Source: Diplonema papillatum (taxonomy: Eukaryota; Euglenozoa; Diplonemea; Diplonemida; Diplonemidae). Taken from it: a DNA stretch of 64,000 nt. Under the pieces are notes generated by a model, which saw only the letters and a program-made list of their open reading frames with translations, searched no databases and was not told the DNA's origin. Position 1 is the stretch's first letter; every line of letters begins with the position of its first letter. Below are positions 40,830 through 52,300 of the stretch, one piece after another. Where the stretch lies: positions 1-64,000 of the forward strand of contig JAPJBO010000594.1 in assembly GCA_030068145.1 (NCBI GenBank), in the 5' to 3' direction. The position numbers were made by a program, and so were the translations under genes.

Positions 40830-41012
40830 GAGCAGGACCGACCCCCGCTTCCGCCCGAAAAAGCGAAGCATACACACCTTCTCTTTTCTATCTGCTTTGT
40901 CAAGAGCTGCGACTCATCTATTCCTATCTAACATCGTCGCCGAAGACGACTTGATGCTAGCTCCAGTCGTGCATGCGAGGCAGTGTAGTGTTCTGTCTAA
41001 ACATGCAACATG
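40830..41012 (+). repeat. Dispersed repeat 'J', copy 1
   Basis: Contains CTTTGTCAAGAGCTGCGACT, TCGTCGCCGAAGACGACTTG, and AGGCAGTGTAGTGTTCTG followed by TCTAAACAT. Other copies: 42,770-42,842, 56,020-56,120, 56,295-56,421 and 57,050-57,160. Partial matches are near 48,470-48,512 and 50,355-50,390. It abuts a reverse copy of repeat A. Confidence 0.7.
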
Positions 41013-41291
41013 AAATACTCAACGTAGCTGCTTCGACTCCGAATGGAAGGGAGGAAATATAGATCTAAGGGGCAAATACACTATAAACACAATCTGTTGC
41101 TTACACCACCGTGTGTTGTTTTCTCACTCAGGACTTTTGACCTGTTGTGTGTGTGATTTGTCGTGTAGACCCGCATGACCTCACGTCCGTTCAACACGTG
41201 GTTCGGTAGTTACAGCACTTGGGATCCCTTCTGTTCTTTGTCGGGCAGCATCGTCGAGCATTTCCTTTCAAGCTGGCGCTTATGTAAAAAA
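41012..41291 (-). repeat. Repeat 'A', full copy 2
   Basis: Reverse-oriented match to 16,121-16,418 (AATACTCAACGTAGCTGCTT to AAGCTGGCGCTTATGTAAAA). Confidence 0.9.
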
Positions 41292-41429
41292 CATGAAATA
41301 CCGTAGTTGGAACGGGGAAATGACAGACCGGGTAAAACCGGAAGAGCTACAAAGGTGCAGTATTACGGCCCCAACTTGCGCAGAGCAGCCATGTGCTATG
41401 CGTGCCCCGAAGAGGAAGGAATAGGATGA

Positions 41430-42260
41430 GAAGGAAGGACAGACTGGGAGTCACGGGTTGACAGACAGGATCAGCTGCGGTAAGGAGAGCAGGAATGTTC
41501 TGTCAGAGGCCCCGCGCCGGCCGGGTTTCGAAGCGATCGCGGGACCGGAGACCTTCGCGGCGGTCGGAGGAGAGAGGTGGTTCCCGGCGCTGCGGTATTG
41601 GCTGGATGGGAAGTGCTGGTCGGTGGCCGGTGACGTCTCGACGGCGGAGCTCGCCGTGGATTTTGGATCTTCCGGGCAGTGTCGTAGCGACGACGGACGG
41701 GACACCGTTGAGCATGCGTGCGAGGGTACTCGCAAAACTTTTTAGGGTCGCTGAGAACGGTGGGAGCCCCGCCGTGCCTCACGGGGTACGAGATGAGGCC
41801 GATCTTCCGTGGTGGTACGGAGACGATGGAAGTGCTCGAGACACAGCTGACGACGGCACGAGTTCAGCGGCGAGTGTGTCGGAATGGTGCACAAGGAGAG
41901 GCTCTTGGCTTGTTTGCTTCTTTCGCTGGCGGGAGGGAGACTTCGGACGCGCCAAAGCCTTTGTTCTTTGTTCCAGAGATCGTCACAACAACATTAGCCT
42001 TGAATCGCAAGGTTCGGGTGAGGGCATGCAGTTTATCAAAAACGTAACTTCTCATCAGCTTCCCTTCCATGCAGACTCAAGTTGGACTCAGCTTGCTGAG
42101 CAAGCACATCCTTTCGGCTACGACTGTCCACACCAAATCACCATGGGACTCTTGATTGCGTGCTGCCGGCCAATTTTATCTGTGGGCTGTCCAAGATATC
42201 CTGCAGATCTCGATCGGTCAGGCCTCTGCCATCCGTCACGATAACGCGAATATTTTCAAG
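41430..42260 (+). other. GC-rich segment with a possible LINE C-terminal remnant
   Basis: Overlapping open stretches occur in several frames without a clean gene. One (41,560-41,745) reads WFPALRYWLDGKCW ... CRSDDGRDTVEHAC, reminiscent of the Cys/His knuckle near the C-terminus of many LINE proteins. That is too little to assign a family. 42,261-42,660 shows nothing I recognise. Confidence 0.25.
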
Positions 42261-42909
42261 AATCTGTACAAGCAATGGTCGCAACTGAGCTTTTCCTTCA
42301 GTCCTCCTGGCGAACGTTGAAGGGCCGGTAGCGAGCTTTACTTAGGTTCCCGCAAGCGTGAGCCAACCGACTTCTGCGAGTCCTACGATAGCGTTCGAGT
42401 CTACTTTTTCAACAAATCCTTCATGCGCATTCCACGGCGGCACGAAAGCACCACCCCCGTCCACCGACACCCCGAAGGCTCCATTTTGCAAAAGGCTTGG
42501 CCCTTTTGTGGAAGGCCCAAGCAAGAGGAATCGTTTTGCTCACTTCAAAGCTCCCGGTTTGGCGCTGGTGCGTGGCGTTTGAAAAAAATCCCCTACAAAA
42601 AAAAAAGGACACCCGAAGGTCAGTTCCCCGTAGTTCCCTCGTAGTTCCCCTTGGCTACACCAATAAACACACCTTTCTTCTTTTCATGGTTGAGACGTAC
42701 GAAATCCCCAGACACTAATATAGCTCAAAATCTCTGGGCAAACCCCCGTTTTCACATTTCTATCTGTTTTTTGTCAAGAGCTGCGACTCGACTATTCCTA
42801 TCTAGCATCTTCGTCGAAGACGACTTGATGGTGTCTAAACAAGAAACTTAAGTTTCCAGGAGGAGAGGAGGGCTGGGGTGCCTGATTCTCTCTTGCACGG
42901 CGGGTGTCG

Positions 42910-43305
42910 ATGGCGAAGGACCCGCCAGGGGTGGGCGGGGGAGAGGCGACAGCGCGGATTGCGCGCCTGGTGCAGTGCATGCAGGAGAAGCTGGCAGCCA
43001 TGGCCACGGAGAAGGAGCAGCTCCGCAAGCAGGTCGACGAGCTGAGCGAGCGCGAGGCCACAACCGCCGGCGAAGCGGACAGGAAGGAAACGCTCCTGCG
43101 GGAGCGCAGCCAACGGATCGAGTCGATCGCGAGCAAAATGCGCGACGAGACCAAGCGCATGCGCCAAAAGGAGCACGAGCTGCTGCAGAGGGAAGCGGGC
43201 GTCCGCAGGCTTGAGCAGCGGCAGCAGGGCCAGCAGCAGCAAGACCGCCAGCACGACGAAGAGCAGAACCACCGGCAGCGGCAGCAGCAACCCGCACACG
43301 GCCAC

Positions 43306-43337
<32 letters not shown>

Positions 43338-46300
43338 AGAACAAGACGAAGACCGCGAAGAAGAAGAGCAACGCCAGCAACAACAACAACAGCATCAAAA
43401 AAGGCAACAGCAAGAGCAGCAGCAGCATCGCCAGCAACAATTGCAGCAGCAGCAGCAGCAGCAGCAACACCAGCACCAAAGGCAGCAACAGCAGCAGCAA
43501 CAACAACAACAACAACATCATCACCAAAGGCAGCAGCATCAGCAGCAACAGCAGCAACAGCAGCAACAGCAGCAACAGCATCAAGAGCAGCAGCACCAGC
43601 ACCCCCGCCAGCAGCACCAGGACCGCCAGGGCCTCGAATCCCGAAGCCCTACGCCCACGGCCGCCGGGGCGGCGAAGCCGGCGCCGCGCGCGCCGCACCC
43701 GCAGGACGCGCCGTCGGTCGTGCTGCTGCGGATTTTGTACGACCGCATCGCGCAGCTTGGCGGCGGGCTCGCGACCAAGCACGCATTCGTGCGCGCGGTC
43801 AAGACCGACCCCGACATCCGCAGCCTCTTCTACGCCGAAAACGTCAACGAAACGGAGTTCCACCGCCTCTTCGAGGAGGCCGGGCCCGAGCTCGCGTCCG
43901 CATCCACCTCCAACTGCGGGTCCCTCTCCGCCGACCAGCAGCCGGCCGTCGGCGATCCCGCCGGCGATAACCCAGCGGTCGTCGACGCGGACAATATCAT
44001 CTCTTGGCCGGAGTTCGTCACGACGGTTCTCGGACCAGAAGCGGGGGATAGCGCGTTGTTCGATGCGGATGGGGAGGAGGAGGAAGAGTGCCGTGTGTCT
44101 GGGGCTCGCGGGTTGTTCGGTCTCAACGGCAAGACTGGGTCGGAATCCGGATGCGCGAAGGCGGATGGGTGCGGAGAAGCGAGGTTTGCACCGTCCCGCC
44201 GGTTTTCTTGGGAAGGCAGCAGCCCCGCGCCCGACGCGCAACAAGGCTGGGCCACGCAGGCCCGGGCGCCGCCTCCGCCGCGGAGCGCCAACCGGTGCCC
44301 CGGATCGTCGTGCCGCAGCCGGTCGCCGGACTCGACGATGTCCCTGCAGTGCCAGGGTGACCCGAGCCCGCCGCCGCCCCGGTATCCCAACCTGTCGCCC
44401 GTGTCGCTGCTCAGCATCGACCTGCCGCCGTTCTCCTCCCGCGACCCGTCGCCTCCCACCGTCCGCAACGAAAGCCGCCGCCCCTCCGCACGCGCACCGG
44501 AGGAAGACGCCCAGCGGTTCGAAGAGGTGTGACCACTTTGCTATGGGGTTGAACATAGGCCTCGTTTTTTTTTTTTGTCATTTGGTCTTTTTCGTCTTTT
44601 TTTTTTTTGAAAGTATGCCAATACTGCAGGGAATAGTTGACTAGACCTCTTGAGTTTGTGCTGACCACGAATAGGGGAGTCGGGAGAACCTACAAAGCCA
44701 AAAGCAGGACCGACCCCCCCGTTCGTGAGAAAAAGCGAAGAATAAAAACACCTTCTTCTTTCCATATAATAAAAACACTGAGAAATGGCCTTGGACGAAT
44801 CCTCCGCGAAAGCCCTGGCTGAGGCCGTGGCCACGGGAACAGGGAAGGTTCTGAGGTTCCCATCCTGGGAAAAGGACGCGAGGGAAGTGGTCCAGATGAA
44901 AGGGCTGTTCGCGGATGCAACGGACAGGGCGGGCCAGATGCGCGCGGCGCTAGGGAAGCTGGGTTTCGAGGACGTCCCCCAAAGAGCAGCACAGTGGCAT
45001 CTTTGCTGGCTGTTGAGCCTGTGGGAGGAAAAGGTCACCCGGACGTGGCTTAAGCGTGAAGGCGTACTGGTTGAGGAGGAGTCGAGCGATGGAGAAGAAG
45101 ACACCGACGGCGAAGCGGCCGACGGCGAGGCGGCCGCCGAGGAGCCAGGGGTGGCCTCTCTTCTCACGGAGATGAGGAAGGAAGTGGCGGCCCTACGAGC
45201 TGAGCTGGCCGAGGCAAAAAACGGCCAGCGCCCCGGGTCCGCTGGACCCGGGGGTCTGGCTGTGGGCCTGCAGGCTCTCAAGCCGCAAGCCTGGACGACC
45301 CTCGACGGGAAAGAGAGAGCCGTTGTGTACGGCGAGTTGGCGCGCCGCTACGCGGTGGCGAAGGGAGCGCAGGGCCACGAGACCGAGGCCCACCTCAAGA
45401 CGTTGGGCATCGTCCTGGGGGCGATTGGAGAGACGGAGACCGCATTCGACGCGGACGAGGCCTTGCGGAAGGTGGCGGAAGCGGTTCTCAGGCGTCTGGA
45501 AGTGGTCCGCATCGGGCAGACGGCCGGGTGGCAGGAAGCGGAAGCTGCGGCCACGGCGTGGGAGGAGGACGAGGCGCCCGATTTCCTGAAGAAGGGGCTG
45601 GCTGCCGCCGAGAAGATGCGTCGCAAGAAGGAGAAGGCGAAGCAAGGCGGGAACGCTTTTCAGAAGGCAAAGTCCAGTCGCGGTGGCGAAGGAAGGAAGT
45701 GAAGGCTTCCTACTGTGGGGATGAGGACACTGGGACGGGAAACTGGAGGCGGGGCTGGCGGGGCGTGAGCCGCGAGTTCCGTTCTTCCGTTTCACGCCTC
45801 GGGAGACCGCGGAAAGAGGAGCCTCTGCTTCAGCGGCAGGAGCTCTCTTTGGTGATGGGGGACGCGAGGGAGCTGATGCAGGCGGCTCTCGCTCCTTCGA
45901 CTTGGCGGGGTATGGAATCTGTTCACCGCAGGTTCCTGCAGTTTCGGCGCATGCTCGACGTTCTGTCACCGACGGAGACGCCGACTGCGTTGCTGCTGTT
46001 CATCGCGAGGCTGTTGCGTCGGGGGGACATTTCGATTCCGTCTGCCCTGACCTACGTCAACTCGTTGGTGTCAACGGAACGCCGCGTTGGCAACGATCTT
46101 CAGGGATCGATCGTCATAAAGGACCTCCGTCGGGCCTTGCGGCGTTTAGGTGCGAACAAACCGGCGAAACAGGCGGTTCCGGCGACGAGCGCCGAGGTTC
46201 ACGCTGTTGTGGGTCGGTCGACGGATCGGGCAGTGGCGATGGCCGTCCTGGTGGCATGGAGGTCGGGAGCGAGAGTAGGCGACGTAGTTCGTCTGCGCCC

Positions 46301-49300
46301 TCAGGACGTGACGTTCACTCCGGGGGGTGCGAAGATCTCATGGTGGATCACGAAGTCGGATCCATTTCACATGGGGGCCCTGTCGGCGATAGCCCTGTCG
46401 GCGCGGGAGACGGCGGAGCTGAGGGCGATGGCGGGGTGTGCAAGAGAGAAGCTCTTTCCGACGACCTTCGGAAGCGTGGGACGGGCGCTGCGTCGGGAGA
46501 ATCCGGAGCTGTCGTGCCATTCCCTGCGAAGGGGCGCGTTAACGGAGCTACTGCGGGGAGGAGTGGGCCTCAACGAGATTCGGCAGTTTTCGGGCCACTC
46601 ATCGGAGTCGGCCCTGCTCCGGTATCTTCCGATGGCGGAGTTGAGCCATGTGCGAGAACTCCTCCAGATCTCGCAGAGGCTGTGCTGCTGAGGCGGCCGG
46701 CTTTTCCGCAGGGCTGGCTGCGGCGGGCGAGGCGTGCTGTTCCCCTATTCGCCTTCTGGACGGATTACGTTGGAGACGACGTGCTGGAGGCGCCGGAGCC
46801 GGATCGCGAGGCGGATGAAGGATGCATATGGCAGGAAGGGTACTCGGGTCCCGAGTGGGCCCTTCCGGTGGACGGAAAGAAGCCTTCAGTTGTACCTTGC
46901 TACGACGGCGAGATCGCCCCGATCTCATCGAATTCAATCGACCTTGCCTTTGTGGAAGAGTTGGATGAGACGGGCGAGCTGGCGCGTTTGCTGCAGGTAA
47001 TCGGATCGGTGGAGGTCTTTCGGTCTTTGTTGAAGCCGGAATGGGAGGATCAGCCGGGGAGGCTCCGTTCGACGTCTCGTAGGATGTTGCGACATGCCAG
47101 CGTGCTCCAGGCGTGTGGCCTGCTGCAGCCGACCAGCCTTCGGGAAGCCCAATTCGTGTTGCCGGTGTTTACCGTACCGAAATCGTCTGGGGGGTTGCGC
47201 GTAATAGTTGATGGGCGAAAGATCAACGACGTGTTTGCGCCTCCGCCTCCGATGGGCCTTCCGCGCTTGGAGGACGCAGTGGCTGCGCTCCTGTCGTGGA
47301 AGTGGGTGATCTCATGCGATGCACGGTCCTTTTTCTTCCAAATACCGATGGACCGAGCTGTGTCGCAGTTCTTCTGCGTGAATCTTGCAGCGTCCCGGGG
47401 TGGTTTTGAATCCTTTGTCCTACGCAAGCTTCCAATGGGCTGGTCTTGGGCACCTGCGATCGCGCAACGCATCGCGACTGTGCTGGCGCATCAGGTCCAA
47501 GGTTTTGCGTGGGTGGATAATTTTTTCTTTGGCGCGGAGACAGAGGAGGCGTGCTGGGCGAAGGCTCGAGCGTTCAGAGCGCTGATCGAGAAGGCTCGGC
47601 TGGAGGTGAAGGAAGACCTGGTGCCGACGCAGAGGCTGAAGGCGCTGGGCATGGAGTTCGATCTCACGGAAGGCTCGGTGAGAATGGATCCGGCGTGGGT
47701 GAAGACGCTTGACCTTTCGTGGTTCGAAAGAGGACCGCGCATAACAGCGCGCACCGTGTTTGGTTGGCTCGGAAGGATCGCATGGCGGTGTTTCGCGATG
47801 AAGAGGAGACTCTGCGCACGGCAAGGTTTGATGGACGTTGCCCGTCGTCTGGCGGGTAGGATCGGAGTTCGGTACGAGCTCTGGGATAACTGCGTGGAGC
47901 TGTCCCTGAAGGAAATCGGGGAGCTCGAGCGGGAGGTTCTGGAGATTCGAGCGAATTACTGGTTTCGTCCGGTTAGACCGTGCCGCGAGTGGATAGTGGG
48001 TTGGAGCGATGCTTCGGACGACATGTGGGCCGTGGCTCTCGAGGTGGGACCTGGTGTGGTGAAGGCAGGATTTTTTCACCATCTCGAGGGTATCTTCTCG
48101 AAGGAACTGCTTGCGGTAGTCAGGGCCGTCGAATTGGCGATCGAGGTCAGGGGTTCGGGAATCGGAATCGACATGATGGTCGATAACATGGGTGTAGTCC
48201 TGGCGATTCTGAAGGGCCACTGTCGACTCTTCGTGGGAAACGTGCTCCTTTCAAAGTTGTTTAAATTGCTGGAGGGACACGGGGCCACGTTGAGAGTCAG
48301 ATGGGTGCCAACCCATTTGCAGGCGGCGGACCCATACACGCGAGGCTTACACCCGTCGAATACCCTTGTCGTCCCGCAGTCTACAATTGACGAGCTCGCT
48401 AATCTGCGGGGGCCCTTAGGGACCCTAATCCCGTTCGTGAGAAAAAGCGAAGAATAAAAGCACCTTCTTTTTTCCATCTATCTTTGTCAAGAGCTGCAAC
48501 TCAACTATTCTTGAAAGTATGCCAATACTGCAGGCTTGAGTCAATTCACCTTCACCACCTGAGCTCGATTACGGGGTTGCATCGGCATGCCGATGACTCC
48601 CCACTATCACAACATTATTCCAGTCTCAAAGGAGGTAAACGTGCTGTCGCCCACGCGAAACACAGGTAAATCTGGGTTCAGTGGCGGGCGTAGCTGTATC
48701 GTTTTCTCCCCCTCTAGCCTCCGTCGAAATGAGCACAAGACAGTCCCTCGAGCATTTCTATCCCAAACTACCAAACTCGATTACGTTCGACAAGGGTCGA
48801 CCACATTCAACCGGGCAGGGGGTGAATTGGCTCAGAAAGAAGAAAAAAGAGAAAATTACCCTTGCCCATTTTTTTCTTCAAGTCCAGTGTCCTGAGGCGT
48901 CACGAAGAAGTTCGTGGCATACACACGAGAATCTCTGCATGACCTTTCTACGTTTGTTACGCACCGCATCACGCAGCGGCAAGGACGAGAGAAGCGAGCA
49001 CGGAGCGGCGAGACGGGCGAGGAGGAGAGTATTATTTAATGTGAGAATTTGCCTCGCAATTGAAACTGACGCTAACCCTATATGCGCCAGCAGGGATTTC
49101 TATAGCTTTTCCTCCTGTAGAAAAGTCCTTTTCGCCCTCGGGGTCCTGTGGCGGACCCAAAATTAATTAGAATTGGTAGTCAAGAGGCAAGCACTACCGT
49201 GCCAGCCTAGCCCAACCTCAGTGTTGGTAACAAGAATCAGACAAATGGTTACGCTAATTTGTAAGAGAGGGGAGTCTGGGGGGCAGCGCCCCCCAGCGCA

Positions 49301-52300
49301 CGGTACGGTACAGCGAAGAGTTCCCGTGCCAGTCAACTTCTAGTATTGAATCCAATTAGAATCGGTAGTCAACGTCTGATGCCAAATCCCAAATCTAATT
49401 AGAATTGGTAGTCAACGTCCAATTTCGGATCCAAATTCAATTAGAATTGGTAGTCAACGTCTGTGCCAAATCCCATATCTAATTAGTATTGGTAGTCAAC
49501 GTCCAATTCGAATTCCAAATTTAATTAGAAATTGGTAGTCAGTGTCTGACGCAAAATCCAAGATTCAATTAGAATTGGTAGTCAACGTCCAATTTCGGAT
49601 CCCAAATTTAATTAGAATTACTAGTCAACGTCTAATGTCGGATCCAAATTTGATTAGAATTGCTAGTCAACGTCCAATTTCGGATCTCAAATTTAATTAG
49701 ACTTGGTAGTCAACGTCTCACCACCCACCACCCTTTGGCCCTCCCCCTCCTCCTCCTCTTCTCCCGCCTCCTTTTACTCATCCTGCCCCCATGGCTTCGC
49801 CATGGCTTCGCCATGACTTCGCCATGGCTTCGCCATGACTTCGCCCCTTGGCCCTCCTGCCTCGGCTCCCCCCTTTATCCCTCCCCTGCCTTGGCACACC
49901 CCTCGCCGCTGATCCCGGTTGGTAGTGACCCGGCCCTACCCCAGCCCAAAATTAATTCATTTTTTTTTTCGCGCTCGGGGTGGCCCCGAGCCCCAGACCC
50001 ATATATAAATCACTGAGCGCCAGCTTGAACAGGTCAAAGTCCTGAAAACAACACACGGTGGTGTGTAAGCGAAGAACAAATCAGATTGTGTTTGTATTGT
50101 ATTTGCCCCTTGCCTCATTCGGAGTCTAAGCAGCTACGTCGAGTATTTTTTGAAATCCCCGATTTATTTCAACCCGGGTTCTCAAGCGAGTTTTCAAAAA
50201 AACAACATAGTACGGCGAAAGTCAAGGTTCATCGGTGGGGATGTGAGCACATTTTTTTTTGCGTGCTTCTTTTTTGTCTTCACGCGCACCGGCGGAACTC
50301 ACGAAGTTAAGTTCTTATCCGGCAAGGTCTTACTCACTGCATCAAACACGCGTGGGGCAGTGTTCTGTCAAACATTAAGTAGCAGGTGTCATCAGCACCC
50401 TCATAGAACCTGCCTGCACGTCATCAAACCCGTTTCACAGGCGCAGACTGCTTGTTCCACGCGAGAGCTGGGAACGTCGAGTTGGCGGAGCGAAGCTCCG
50501 CAGGAAGAAGGGGAGTTGGAACCCGCCGCCGAGGGGGGTGCCTGGGGCGATTCGGACGGCGAGCTGTCCGCGATGGCCGGGGTCCTGGCGTCGTACGGCG
50601 TCGACCCGGGCAGCGACCCGCTGGCGGCGGTGGCGGCGGCGGCGGAGAACGGCGTCCGGTTCTGCGACCTCGCGTTCGCCATCGGCGCCGCCGCCGCGCC
50701 GCACGCGTGCGAGTGGCACCGGTCGACCCACCGGTTCTTCGCCGCTGGACCCACCTACACACTGCCCCGCCCCCTCGAGGCGATCGCGTGCGTGAGCGGC
50801 GTCTGCAGCAACCGGGTGTTCCTCAGCCTGCTCTGCCTCCTCGGCGACCCTACCACCCTCCTCCAAAAGTTTGACCCCATCCTGGAGCAGAAAACGGTCT
50901 GCGGAGCGGTGCGTGTGGCTTTAGGCGGCCACGACGTCGTCGTCGACACTTTCTTCCCCGCAGTCGAAGACTGCGCCCTGCACGCGTCGGCAGGCCCGCA
51001 GCACGCGTGGGTGATGGTGGTCGAAAAGGCCCTCGCGAAGCTCAAAGGAGGCTACACAGCGCTCGAGCGGTCGCACGACAACCTGCGGAGCCTGCTGCCC
51101 CTCTGCCTCCCCGGCGCGGCGCCCGCCACCCTGCCCTTGACCGTGGACACTGTGCACGACTTCCTGCAGAGTGTCCACGCCGGGCATCTCCAGCTGCTGG
51201 CTCCGCGCGCGTCGTCGGTCGCGAGACTGTCGGACATCGGCGCGCTGTACGCCACGCACTCTATCCGGGTCGAGCCCCCCGGCGACCTCGCAGAAGCGCC
51301 GCTGGACCAAATATACTGTTTGGTCTGGTGCCCTGTGATGTCGCAAGGCATGGGCGCCAGCTTCTTCTCGCAGCCGGACTCGGCCGTGGAGGACGAGGCG
51401 TCCATGGCGTCGCTGCTGGGTACCACCGGCGTGCCCAGCCTCCGCGTCGACTCCCTGTGGGTCCGGGCTTGCGAGCTGCCCGTTCTGTTCTCGGACTGGA
51501 CCCTGGTTGACGCGGGTTCCGCGTTCCTCGAGAGACGCCCCACTTCGGTCGCCCTCGCCAAGTTCCCGAGCAAGCTGCTCAAACCAAAGCCCCCCGGCCC
51601 GCCCCACGGGTTCGACCAGGGTCAAGAAGAACTCGGCGACCCGTGCGTGGGGAGTGCCGCCCGACCGTACGCGGCCATGGAGAGGCCGTCGAGCCTGCCG
51701 CCGGTGACCCCTCGGGCCGCTGCCGGGTCCGTCTCGCCCGCCTCGAAGAGGCAGGGCAGCACTTCCTCCGCGCCGGCCCGCCTGCGGGAGAGATCCGTCG
51801 CGTCGTCGGAGGGTGGGTGTAGCAAGTCGCCGTCCATGGCGGCGAAGAGGAGCACCAGCCGGTCTCCTCCAGCGGCGCATGACTCCGTTCGTGTGGAGAT
51901 CCCGACAGCCCCCGGGGGCGACTGGGAAGAAGCGCTGCACAAGGTGGTCCGGAACAACACGGCGGTGGTGCGAGAGGTCGCGGTGCACCGGAAAGAGGCC
52001 GAGGACGCGAAGGCGGAGCTCGGCCGGGAGAGGCGGGCGAACGACCAGCGTGCCTCGCAGCTGCTGCGCGAGGTCGACGACCTCACGGCTCAGCTGCACG
52101 CCGAGCACGCGGCGCGCGCCGCGCTGGAAAAACGGGTCGAAAGCCTCGATTCCAGCCGGAACCGCGAAAAGCAACCTTCCTCCCCGGGCGACGCCGTGCA
52201 CTCGAGCCACTCGCAACAACGCGAAGAGGCGACCATCGCCGAATACAAAAGAGACGCGGAGGTTGCGCGAGCGGAGCTCGCGAGAGAGCGGCAGATGATG

